Shown piece after piece: positions 58,401 to 64,000 of a stretch of 64,000 nucleotides of DNA. This stretch comes from Luteimonas huabeiensis HB2. Its GTDB lineage: Bacteria; Pseudomonadota; Gammaproteobacteria; Xanthomonadales; Xanthomonadaceae. The translations under genes and the position numbers were made by a program. Each line of letters opens with the position of its first letter. Position 1 is the stretch's first letter. Under the pieces are notes generated by a model. The model did no database searches. It was given only the letters and a program-made list of their open reading frames with translations, and was not told the DNA's origin. The stretch spans positions 1 to 64,000 of the forward strand of contig NZ_JAAN01000047.1 of the NCBI RefSeq assembly GCF_000559025.1. The letters run 5' to 3'.

Positions 58401-58602
58401 CCAGCGGTGATGCCACGGTATCGGCGATCACTTGCGGGTTGGCACCGGGATAGCTAGCGGTGACCTGCACCGTGGGAGGCGTGACCTGCGGGTATTCGCT
58501 CAGCGGCAGCTGGAAGTAGCTGATCGCGCCCGCGATCAGCATCAGCACCGACAGGACGATGGCGAAGATGGGCCGGTTGATGAAGAAGCGGGGGAAATTC
58601 AT
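55426..58602 (-). CDS. RND efflux permease (HAE-1 family, MexF-like)
   Basis: A 1058-residue inner-membrane pump. N-terminal MNFPRFFINRPIFAIVLSVL; the proton-relay Asp pair is in GIVVDDAIVVVENVERH. Two large periplasmic loops and 12 helices are expected. Length and segments such as LPPEVQRIGVVTEKTSP match the MexF branch, which exports drugs and organic compounds rather than metal ions. Its start overlaps the adaptor stop by ATGA; the outer-membrane factor follows. It sits among metal-resistance genes, which is notable. Confidence 0.93.
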   Translation of the reverse strand: MNFPRFFINRPIFAIVLSVLMLIAGAISYFQLPLSEYPQVTPPTVQVTASYPGANPQVIADTVASPLEQAINGVEGMMYMQSQMSTDGKMVLTVSFEQHINADIAQIQVQNRVSRALPRLPPEVQRIGVVTEKTSPDVLMVVHLLSPGGRYDPLYVSNYATLHVKDELARTPGVGDVLVWGAGEYSMRVWLEPAKVAARGLIASDVVAAIREQNIQVAAGSVGQQPDASAAFQVTVNTLGRLSSEEQFGEIVVKTGADGQVTRLRDVARISMGADSYSLRSLLNGEPAVGIQIIQSPGANALDVSSAVRAAMDRLQAKFPDGIEYRIAYDPTVFVRASLQSVAVTLLEAIFLVVIVVVLFLQSWRASIIPLIAVPVSLVGTFAVMHMFGFSLNTLSLFGLVLSIGIVVDDAIVVVENVERHIALGESPKDAARKAMDEVTGPILAITSVLAAVFIPSAFLSGLQGEFYRQFALTIAFSTILSAINSLTLSPALAAILLKPHHGAAKPDRVTRIIDGVFGGFFRRFNRFFDRASNSYVGGVRRAVRGSAIVLLLYVGFLGLTWLGFHKVPAGFVPAQDKYYLVGIAQLPTGASLDRTEAVVKEMTKIALAEPGVESVVAFPGLSVNGPVNQPNTALMFAMLKPFDERKDPSLSAFAIQGKLMGKFSQIPDGFVGIFPPPPVPGLGSMGGFKLQIEDRAGLGPEALAQAQGQIMGKAMQAPELANMLASFQTNAPQLQVDIDRVKAKSQGVSLTEVFDTLQVNLGSLYVNDFNRFGRTYRVMAQADAQFRMQAEDIGMLKVRNAAGDMIPLSAFATIERSSGPDRVMHYNGFPSADISGGPAPGYSSGQATAAIEKIVSESLPDGMTYEWTDLTFQEKRVGNTAIYIFALAVLLAFLFLAAQYNSWSLPFAVLLIAPMALLSAIAGVWLSGGDNNIFTQIGFVVLIGLAAKNAILIVEFARAKESEGADPLAAVLEAARLRLRPILMTSFAFIAGVVPLVLASGAGAEMRHAMGIAVFAGMLGVTVFGLVLTPVFYVVVRKLALRREARHARVGMTDQHA

Positions 58603-59837
58603 TTGCGGGCCTCCGCCGAGCCGGCCGCGCCGTCAGCCTTGGCGGGGTCCGCGCCGGCGGCCGGTGCCGCGGGCGGCTGCATGGGCACCATGCGCGGCGT
58701 GACCGCCATGCCGGGGCGCACGAGGCCCTTGATGATGATCTTCTCACCGGCCTGCAGGCTGCCGTTGATGACGCGCAGCCCGTCCACCACCGGCCCCAGT
58801 TCGATGGGCCGGTACTGGGCCTGGTTGTTCTCGCCCACGACCAGCACGTAGTTGCGCCCTTGGTCGGTGCCCACGGCCTGATCGTCGATCAGGACGGCCT
58901 CGCGCGCCGCGCCGGTGGACAGCTTGACCCGGGCGAACATGCCGGGTGCCATGCGCCCATCCGGGTTGGGCACAACGGCGCGCGCGCGGATCGTGCCGGT
59001 GCTTCGGTCAATGGTGTTGCCCACGAAGTCGAGCGCGCCCCTGTGCGGGAAACCCTTGTCCGTGGTCAGCCCGACCTGCACGGGCAGCGAGGCCTTGCCG
59101 CCGGCGCCCGCAGCGGGCCGCGAGCGGCTCACGACGTTGAGGTACGTGGCTTCGTCGATGTCGAAGTACACGTGCAGCGGGTCGATGGACACGATCGTGG
59201 TCAGCAGCGTGGCCGCGCCGGCGACACCGCCGCTGACCAGGTTGCCCTCGGTCACGAGCACGCGGTCAACGCGCCCGGCGATGGGCGCCGTGACGCGGGC
59301 GTAGGACAGATCCAGCCGCGCCGCAGCGACGGCGGCCTTGGCCGCTTGCACCTGGGCCTGGCGCGCACTGCGCGCGGAGACGGCATCGTCGTAGGTCTTG
59401 CGCGCGACAGCGCCGGTCGCCACCAGGCGCTCGGCGCGGTCGAAGTCGGCCTGGGCCTGACTGGCCAGCACCTCGGCCTGTTGCAGTTGCGCCGCAGCCG
59501 TGTCGAGCGTGACCTGGAACGGTCGGGGGTCGATCTGGAACAGCAGTTGTCCCTTGCGCACCAGGCTGCCCTCGGGGACGCTCACAGCATCGACGGCGCC
59601 GCCGACCCGCGAGCGCAGCTCGACGGTCTTGGGCGCGGCCAGGAAGCCGGTGTACTCGGCCGATGGCGCGACCGTGCGGGTGATGACCTCGGCCACGGGC
59701 ACCTGCGGCGCCATCGGCGCGCCCGCCGGGGGCGCCGCGGCCTTGCCCTCGTCCTTGGCGTCGCGGGCGGCAATCGCTATGCCCCCGACGGCTGCGATGA
59801 CGCCTGCCACCACAACGATTCTGATTTTTTTACGCAT
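58599..59837 (-). CDS. RND efflux periplasmic adaptor (MexE-like)
   Basis: A 412-residue membrane fusion protein. An N-terminal membrane helix (IRIVVVAGVIAAVGGIAIAA) precedes barrel-sandwich hybrid halves (VELRSRVGGAVDAVSVPEGSLVRKGQ) and the ARLDLSYARVTAPIAGRV coiled-coil/lipoyl junction. A Pro/Ala-rich tail ends it. It links the permease to the outer-membrane factor. It is the first gene of the operon, with a MerR-type promoter 67 bases upstream. Confidence 0.92.
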   Translation of the reverse strand: MRKKIRIVVVAGVIAAVGGIAIAARDAKDEGKAAAPPAGAPMAPQVPVAEVITRTVAPSAEYTGFLAAPKTVELRSRVGGAVDAVSVPEGSLVRKGQLLFQIDPRPFQVTLDTAAAQLQQAEVLASQAQADFDRAERLVATGAVARKTYDDAVSARSARQAQVQAAKAAVAAARLDLSYARVTAPIAGRVDRVLVTEGNLVSGGVAGAATLLTTIVSIDPLHVYFDIDEATYLNVVSRSRPAAGAGGKASLPVQVGLTTDKGFPHRGALDFVGNTIDRSTGTIRARAVVPNPDGRMAPGMFARVKLSTGAAREAVLIDDQAVGTDQGRNYVLVVGENNQAQYRPIELGPVVDGLRVINGSLQAGEKIIIKGLVRPGMAVTPRMVPMQPPAAPAAGADPAKADGAAGSAEARK

Positions 59838-59903
59838 GGAAGTGCCCCTTTCTTGGATGCAGGACTCCGGCCCTTCCGAAGCGCTCTGCAGAAATTTGTG
59901 TGG

Positions 59904-59934
59904 AGGCTAGGCGTTACAACGAAGGCAAGGTCAA
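59904..59934 (-). promoter_or_regulatory. MerR-type promoter of the RND operon
   Basis: On the minus strand TTGACC (59934-59929), a 19-bp spacer (TTGCCTTCGTTGTAACGCC) and TAGCCT (59909-59904). The long spacer fits activation by a MerR-family sensor; the regulator encoded at the end of this operon is a candidate. Confidence 0.65.
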
Positions 59935-59949
59935 GCCCTTTGGGTTGCC

Positions 59950-60239
59950 CTAGCGGGCAGGCTGCATGGACAAGGTGGTGGGAAAACCCCGCGTCGTCGC
60001 TGTGGCCACTCCGACATCCAGCTCACGAGTGCCGTTGTGCGGTTGAACCGGTCGGTCTTGTGGGTGATTGCGAGCGCGGGAGGCTCAGGCGTCCAAGCTG
60101 CCGCCGCCCATTGCTGTGCCTGCGCGGCATCCCGGCGCCCAGGCAGGGCCCGCGATTCAGGGTGTTGCGCCCAGGCCGCATCGAGGACGTCCTTGAGGCT
60201 AACCGGCGGCGTGGGTACCGGCGCCTCGCAACCTGCCAT
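59950..60239 (-). pseudogene. czcC-like outer membrane factor fragment (truncated, frameshifted)
   Basis: The first frame reads MAGCEAPVPTPPVSLKDVLD, then AWAQHPESRALPGRRDAAQA and WTPEPPALAITHKTDRFNR. This is the pattern of the mature N-terminal region of CzcC/CnrC. After TDRFNR, moving one base into another frame gives NGTRELDVGVATATTRGF, the expected CzcC continuation, then a stop at 59950. So the gene has a one-base frameshift and lacks most of its length (over 300 codons). It marks a lost czc/cnr-type pump. Confidence 0.65.
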
Positions 60240-60261
60240 TCGCCTGGGTGCTTGGGCCTGG

Positions 60262-60639
60262 TCAGTCGTCGGCTTTGTCCTCGGAAATGTGGACCGCCAT
60301 GTCCTGCAGCACCTGGCTGACGTGCTGGTCCGCGATGCTGTAGAAGATGTGCTTGGCTTGGCGTTCGCCGCGCACGAGGCGCGCACCGCGCAGCAGCCGC
60401 AGGTGATGGCTGACCAGAGACTGCGACAGGTCGAGCGCTTCGGCGATGTCCCCCACGGCGACCGAGCCATGCATGCACTGCAGCAGGATCTTCAATCGCG
60501 ATTGGTCGCCCAGCAGGCGGAAGGTCTCGGCCAGAACAGCGACGTCACTTTGCGACATTGCGAGGGCATCGGTCGCCGCGTCGTGGCTGGTGGTCGAGCA
60601 TTGCGCGGTGTCGGCGCTGGTGGTTTTGCGGGACGTCAT
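60262..60639 (-). CDS. ArsR/SmtB-family metal-responsive repressor
   Basis: A 125-residue winged-helix regulator. LAETFRLLGDQSRLKILLQCM and the recognition helix LSQSLVSHHLRLLRGARLV are typical. The C-terminal helix ADQHVSQVLQDMAVHISED holds an alpha-5 metal site of the D-x-H...H-x-x-E type (as in zinc/cobalt/nickel sensors). It is 43 bases downstream of the CDF gene, same strand, so it probably represses that operon. A paralogue lies at 63621-63977. Confidence 0.9.
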   Translation of the reverse strand: MTSRKTTSADTAQCSTTSHDAATDALAMSQSDVAVLAETFRLLGDQSRLKILLQCMHGSVAVGDIAEALDLSQSLVSHHLRLLRGARLVRGERQAKHIFYSIADQHVSQVLQDMAVHISEDKADD

Positions 60640-60682
60640 GGATGCAAATCCTCAAGTGGAGTGCGAGCCGGCTCGCGCGGCC

Positions 60683-61780
60683 TCAATGCCTGTGACCAGG
60701 AGCGGAATGGTCGTGGTCATGGCCGTGGCTGTGCCCGCCGCCATGCTTGTGATTGCCATGATCATGGCCGCTGTGGTCGTGCCCGCTGTGGTCATGACCG
60801 CTGTGATCGTGGCCGCTGTGGTCCTGACGCTCCGACGTGGGCTGCAAGCTGCAGACGTTCTCGTCGGTGCCCGAGTTCCAGTCGATCCCGACCGTGGCGT
60901 GTTCGATGCTGAATTGCTCTCGAAGCACCGCTTCGACGCGCTTGACCACGGCGCGTGCTTCCTCGTCCACGTTGGGGCGAACGTGCAGCGTGGCCATCGT
61001 GCGCCCGGAGGTGAGCTGCCACACGTGAACGTGGCTGACGGCCGCCAGGCCCGGCACGGCGCCCATCAGGCCTTGCTCCACCTTCTCCGGCGAAGCATCC
61101 TCCGGCGCGCCTTCCAGCAGGATGTGGATCGACTTGGCGAGCAGCTTCCATGCGCTGCGCAGGATCAGCGCCGCGACCAGGACCGACAGGATGGGATCGA
61201 TCGGCGTCCAGCCCGTGAGGTAGATGACGATCGCAGCGACGATGGCGCCGACCGAGCCGAGCAGGTCGCCCATCACGTGCAGGATGGCCCCCTTCACGTT
61301 GACGTGATCGGTCTCTCCGCGGGTCATGATCCACAGCACGAGCACGTTCACCAGCAGGCCGAGCACGGCGACGATCATCATCGGGCCGGCCAGGATCACG
61401 GGCGGCGCCTGCAGCCGCTCCCACGCCTCGTAGGCGATCCAAGCGACGATCGCGAACAGGGTCACGGCGTTCAGGAAACCGGCGATGACCTCGAAGCGCA
61501 GGTAGCCGAAGGTGCGCTTGCTGTCGGCCGCGCGGCGGCCGAACCGGAATGCTGCGTAGGCCAGTGCGAGCGCCGCGGCGTCGGTCAGCATGTGGCCCGC
61601 GTCGGCCAGCAAGGCCAGCGAGCCCGACAGCACGCCTCCGACGGCCTCCACGACCATGAAGCCGAAGATCAGGAAAAAGGACAGCAGGACCTTGCGCTCG
61701 TTGGCGCTGGTCACGGTCGGGGTGTGGTCATGATCATGGTCGTGATCGTGACCATGGTCATGTGCGTGGGATTGGGACAT
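60683..61780 (-). CDS. cation diffusion facilitator (CzcD/DmeF-like)
   Basis: A 365-residue CDF exporter for divalent metals (Zn, Co, Ni, Cd). The N-terminus is His-rich (HAHDHGHDHDHDHDH). Six helices include the metal-site motifs ADAGHMLTDAAALALA and HVMGDLLGSVGA. A cytoplasmic domain follows, and a His-rich tail with four GHDHS repeats encoded by 15-bp tandem repeats. ArsR follows in the operon, and a perfect inverted repeat lies upstream. Confidence 0.92.
   Translation of the reverse strand: MSQSHAHDHGHDHDHDHDHTPTVTSANERKVLLSFFLIFGFMVVEAVGGVLSGSLALLADAGHMLTDAAALALAYAAFRFGRRAADSKRTFGYLRFEVIAGFLNAVTLFAIVAWIAYEAWERLQAPPVILAGPMMIVAVLGLLVNVLVLWIMTRGETDHVNVKGAILHVMGDLLGSVGAIVAAIVIYLTGWTPIDPILSVLVAALILRSAWKLLAKSIHILLEGAPEDASPEKVEQGLMGAVPGLAAVSHVHVWQLTSGRTMATLHVRPNVDEEARAVVKRVEAVLREQFSIEHATVGIDWNSGTDENVCSLQPTSERQDHSGHDHSGHDHSGHDHSGHDHGNHKHGGGHSHGHDHDHSAPGHRH
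60761..60825 (-). repeat. 15-bp tandem repeats in the CDF gene (GHDHS)n
   Basis: Four copies of a 15-bp unit (GTGGTCATGACCGCT type) encode GHDHS units in the His-rich tail. Copy number could vary by slippage. Confidence 0.7.
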
Positions 61781-61824
61781 GGGGCCTCGGGAAACTGGGT
61801 CTTTGACTGTGGCTCAAAATATAA

Positions 61825-61846
61825 CACATGAACATGTTTTCATGTG
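61825..61846. promoter_or_regulatory. ArsR/SmtB-type operator upstream of the CDF gene
   Basis: CACATGAA (61825-61832) and TTCATGTG (61839-61846) are perfect arms around CATGTT, in an AT-rich stretch 45 bases before the CDF start. This is the arrangement bound by SmtB/CzrA-like sensors, so the ArsR encoded in this operon is the likely repressor. Confidence 0.65.
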
Positions 61847-61975
61847 AATTGTTGTACACATTTGTGTTCGCGTCTCACCACGGCCGGGATGCCGCTCCGG
61901 GCAATTGCCTTAGCCTGGCTCGGCGACCATTCCCCCCGCCTGGCAAGCAGCCGTTGATCTAACATCCAGTGGCAG

Positions 61976-61994
61976 TATCCCCCCTGGGGGGATA
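61976..61994. promoter_or_regulatory. CsoR/RcnR-type operator upstream of nreA
   Basis: A perfect palindrome, TATCCCCCCTGGGGGGATA, ten bases before the nreA ATG. G/C-tract palindromes flanked by TA are the target type of CsoR/RcnR (DUF156) regulators. The 224-base gap back to the CDF start holds no gene. Confidence 0.75.
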
Positions 61995-62004
61995 TGATTT
62001 CAGC

Positions 62005-62262
62005 ATGGAAGACATGCATAAGCACACCACCCATCCCGACCTGGTGAAGCGGCTCAAGCGCGCCGAGGGGCATCTGCGGCACGTCATCGGGATGATCGAA
62101 GGGGGAGAAACCTGCCTCGACATCGCCCGCCAGCTCGCGGCGGTGGAAAGCGCGGTGACGGCGGCCAAGCGCGTCCTGATCCACGACCACATCGACCACT
62201 GCCTGTCCCATGACGAGGACTCCGTTCTGACCGAAATGAAGGCGCTGACCAAACTGCTCTGA
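62005..62262 (+). CDS. nreA: CsoR/RcnR-family (DUF156) metal-sensing repressor, NreA-like
   Basis: An 85-residue, all-helical repressor with VKRLKRAEGHLRHVIGMIEGG (key KRLKRAEGHLRHVIGMIE), Cys37 in ETCLDIARQL and His60/His62/His65 in LIHDHIDHC. The Cys-plus-His pattern matches nickel/cobalt sensors of the RcnR group. Met4 is an alternative start. It lies nine bases before the MFS gene nreB, as in nickel-resistance nreAB. It would repress at the palindrome 61976-61994. Confidence 0.85.
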   Translation: MEDMHKHTTHPDLVKRLKRAEGHLRHVIGMIEGGETCLDIARQLAAVESAVTAAKRVLIHDHIDHCLSHDEDSVLTEMKALTKLL

Positions 62263-62271
62263 GGCCGTCCG

Positions 62272-63582
62272 ATGCTCTCCGTCCTGAATAACCGCACCTA
62301 CCGCCACCTGTTCACCGCCCAGGTGATCGCGCTCGTCGGCACCGGCCTGATGACGGTGGCGCTCGGCCTGCTGGCCTACGAGCTGGCCGGCGCGGATGCA
62401 GGCGCGGTGCTCGGGACGGCGCTGGCCATCAAGATGCTGGCCTACGCGGGGGTCGCGCCGGTCGCGCAGGCCTTCGCCGACCGGCTCCCGCGGCGCTCGC
62501 TGCTCGTGGCGCTGGACCTCGTGCGAGCGGCCGTCGCGCTGTGCCTGCCCTTCGTCACCGAGGTCTGGCAGATCTACCTGCTGATCTTCGTTCTGCAGGC
62601 GGCATCCGCCGGCTTCACGCCGACCTTCCAGGCCACCATCCCGGACATCCTTCCCGACGAAGAGGACTACACGAAGGCGCTGTCGCTGTCCCGGCTGGCC
62701 TACGACCTGGAAAGCCTGATTTCCCCGATGCTGGCCGCCGCGCTGCTGACCGTCATCAGCTTTCACAACCTGTTCGCGGGAACGGTGCTCGGTTTCCTCG
62801 TTTCAGCCGCTCTCGTGGTCAGCGTGCGGTTGCCCACGTCCGTCCCCGGCCCGCGCCGCGGCATCTGGGAGCGAACGACGCGCGGCACGCGCATCTACCT
62901 CGCCACGCCTCGCCTGCGGGGCCTGCTGGCGATCAGCCTGGCCGTCTCGGCGGCCGGCGCGATGGTGATCGTGAACACGGTGGTGCTCGTGAAGGCGCGT
63001 TTCGGCCTGGGCGAAGTCGAGGTGGCGTGGGCACTGGCGGCGTTCGGAGGCGGCTCGATGGTGGCCGCCTTCGTCTTGCCGTCCCTACTGGAGAAAGTAG
63101 CCGACCGACCCGCGATGCTCACCGGCGCCGCTGTCCTCGTCGTGGGCACGGCGATCGGCGCACTGCTGCCGAGCTATGCGCTGTTGCTGCCGCTGTGGCT
63201 GGTGATCGGCTTTGGCTACAGCGTGGCGCAGACGCCATCCGGCCGTCTTCTGCGCCGCTCGGCCCACGCCGAGGACCGTCCAGCGATCTTCGCGGCCCAC
63301 TTCGCGCTGTCGCACGCCTGCTGGCTCATCTGCTACCCGCTGGCCGGACGCTTCGGCGCGGCCATGGGGCTGCAATCGACGTTCGTCGTCATGTCCTTGA
63401 TCGGCCTAGCTGGCGTGGCGCTGGCGCTTCGGCTGTGGCCGGCCAGCGACCCGTCGGACTTGGCCCATGACCATCCGAACCTGTCGGCGGATCACCCCCA
63501 CTTGCGTCAGCACGCGAACCAAGGCGGGCACCATCACGTGCTGGTCGTGGATGACTTGCACCGGATCTGGCCGAAAGGATAG
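62272..63582 (+). CDS. nreB: MFS nickel exporter, NreB-like
   Basis: A 436-residue MFS carrier with 12 helices, starting MLSVLNNRTYRHLFTAQVIAL. The C-terminal ~40 residues are His-rich (AHDHPNLSADHPHLRQHANQ, then GGHHHV), the feature of NreB-type nickel exporters. The position after an NreA-like repressor supports nickel (possibly cobalt). The family also contains enterobactin/drug carriers, but those lack the His tail. Confidence 0.85.
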   Translation: MLSVLNNRTYRHLFTAQVIALVGTGLMTVALGLLAYELAGADAGAVLGTALAIKMLAYAGVAPVAQAFADRLPRRSLLVALDLVRAAVALCLPFVTEVWQIYLLIFVLQAASAGFTPTFQATIPDILPDEEDYTKALSLSRLAYDLESLISPMLAAALLTVISFHNLFAGTVLGFLVSAALVVSVRLPTSVPGPRRGIWERTTRGTRIYLATPRLRGLLAISLAVSAAGAMVIVNTVVLVKARFGLGEVEVAWALAAFGGGSMVAAFVLPSLLEKVADRPAMLTGAAVLVVGTAIGALLPSYALLLPLWLVIGFGYSVAQTPSGRLLRRSAHAEDRPAIFAAHFALSHACWLICYPLAGRFGAAMGLQSTFVVMSLIGLAGVALALRLWPASDPSDLAHDHPNLSADHPHLRQHANQGGHHHVLVVDDLHRIWPKG

Positions 63583-63620
63583 GCCTCACGGGACGCGGTA
63601 AGGGCTGTTTCGCACCAAGG

Positions 63621-63977
63621 CTAGTCGTCGCTGTTGTCCTCAACGATGTGGATGGCCATGTCCAGCAGCACCTGGCTCACGTGCTTGTCCGCTACCTCAT
63701 AGAAGATCTGCTTGGACTGGCGCGCGCCCTTGACCAGACGGGCTCCACGCAACAGTCGAAGGTGATGGCTGACCAACGACTGCGAGAGTTCGACGGCTTC
63801 CGCGATGTCGCTTACCGACGTGGACCCCTTCATGCAGCACAGCATGACCTTGAGCCGCGACGGATCGCCCAGGAGCCGGAAAGTCTCGGCCAGGATGGTC
63901 ACGTCATTCTGTGACAGGGAGGCCAGATCGGTGCTTGGGCCCTTCGGTGGGGCACTGGCTGGTTTGCGTGGAGTCAT
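63621..63977 (-). CDS. second ArsR/SmtB-family repressor
   Basis: A 118-residue paralogue of the regulator at 60262-60639, sharing LAETFRLLGD, LSQSLVSHHLRLLRGARLV and the alpha-5 site DKHVSQVLLDMAIHIVED. It differs by a CC pair in KVMLCCMKGS near the recognition helices. Its start is 24 bases from the right edge. By analogy with the first copy (CDF gene, then arsR), a metal exporter gene may lie just to the right. Confidence 0.9.
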   Translation of the reverse strand: MTPRKPASAPPKGPSTDLASLSQNDVTILAETFRLLGDPSRLKVMLCCMKGSTSVSDIAEAVELSQSLVSHHLRLLRGARLVKGARQSKQIFYEVADKHVSQVLLDMAIHIVEDNSDD

Positions 63978-64000
63978 CTCTCAAAAATTCCTACCCTCGA

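Larger units (their letters stand above)
30721..64000. mobile_element. Tn4371-type integrative and conjugative element (left part; continues beyond the window)
   Basis: It starts with a tyrosine integrase. The collinear backbone is DUF932, ParB, DUF736, DUF2958, DUF2285, AlpA-type HTH, RepA, ParA, DUF2840, TraF peptidase and a VirD2-type relaxase. Inserted cargo includes nuclease/defence genes near the integrase and metal/efflux genes after the relaxase. Coupling-protein and trb secretion genes are absent from the visible part; in this family they follow the cargo that comes after the relaxase, so they may lie to the right. Cargo genes differ visibly in base composition from the very GC-rich chromosome. 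Confidence 0.85.

Noticed and set aside
59931..60470. Single 179-codon protein spanning the arsR 3' end and the czcC fragment
   Set aside because: Its first half is antiframe reading of the arsR gene; only the part from 60239 down resembles CzcC.
60761..60825. CRISPR or VNTR array in intergenic DNA
   Set aside because: The 15-bp repeats are in frame inside the CDF gene and encode GHDHS.
61840..62766. 308-codon minus-strand frame over nreA-nreB
   Set aside because: Antisense of two recognised genes and crosses the operator.

Overview
This window looks like a high-GC chromosome of the Xanthomonadaceae (Lysobacter, Luteimonas, Pseudoxanthomonas or a near relative). The evidence is the strong GC bias, the order mnmE-yidC-rnpA-rpmH / dnaA-dnaN-recF-gyrB followed by tonB-exbB-exbD-exbD, and the 46-residue L34 and 814-residue GyrB. 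The replication origin lies inside the window. Everything is read from sequence alone; no database search was run.

Layout, 1-12.8 kb: a TonB-dependent receptor with a translationally coupled PLP enzyme; a yadGH-type ABC exporter with a coupled DUF3800 gene; ferredoxin-NADP reductase, whose last codons are repeated in a 119-bp tandem array; an M50-type membrane protease; a lipoprotein alpha/beta hydrolase; and a natAB-type ABC exporter. 12.8-19.2 kb: a TonB-domain lipoprotein, a TauE/SafE permease, a PaaI-type thioesterase and the leftward rpmH-rnpA-yidC-mnmE operon. 19.3-25.9 kb: dnaA, a candidate oriC with DnaA boxes in the dnaA-dnaN gap, dnaN, recF and gyrB, with three parS-like ParB sites (two inside recF). 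26-30.7 kb: an M48 protease, a TPR protein and the tonB-exbB-exbD-exbD energy system, closed by a strong terminator.

From about 30.7 kb to the right edge the window is an integrative and conjugative element of the Tn4371 type. Its backbone is a tyrosine integrase, DUF932, ParB, DUF736, DUF2958, DUF2285, an AlpA-type HTH protein, RepA with iterons, ParA, a small ParA-linked protein, DUF2840, a TraF-type S26 peptidase and a VirD2/DUF3363 relaxase. No coupling protein or trb transfer genes appear before the right edge; they would be expected further right.

Two cargo blocks are clear. A nuclease/defence island (32.1-36.8 kb) holds a DUF1016 PDDEXK nuclease, a Vsr-type endonuclease and a leftward operon of small DNA-binding protein, DUF262, MAE_28990-like HEPN and C5-cytosine methyltransferase; this is the best candidate for a little-described system. 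A metal/efflux block (51-64 kb) holds a glutaredoxin, a duplicated DUF305 protein, an MFS carrier, a MerR regulator, a MexEF-OprN-like RND pump, a broken czcC fragment, a CDF exporter with an ArsR regulator, nreAB-like nickel resistance and a second ArsR. Two MerR-type promoters with 19-bp spacers, a CsoR/RcnR-type palindrome and SmtB-like inverted repeats suggest three metal-sensing circuits.
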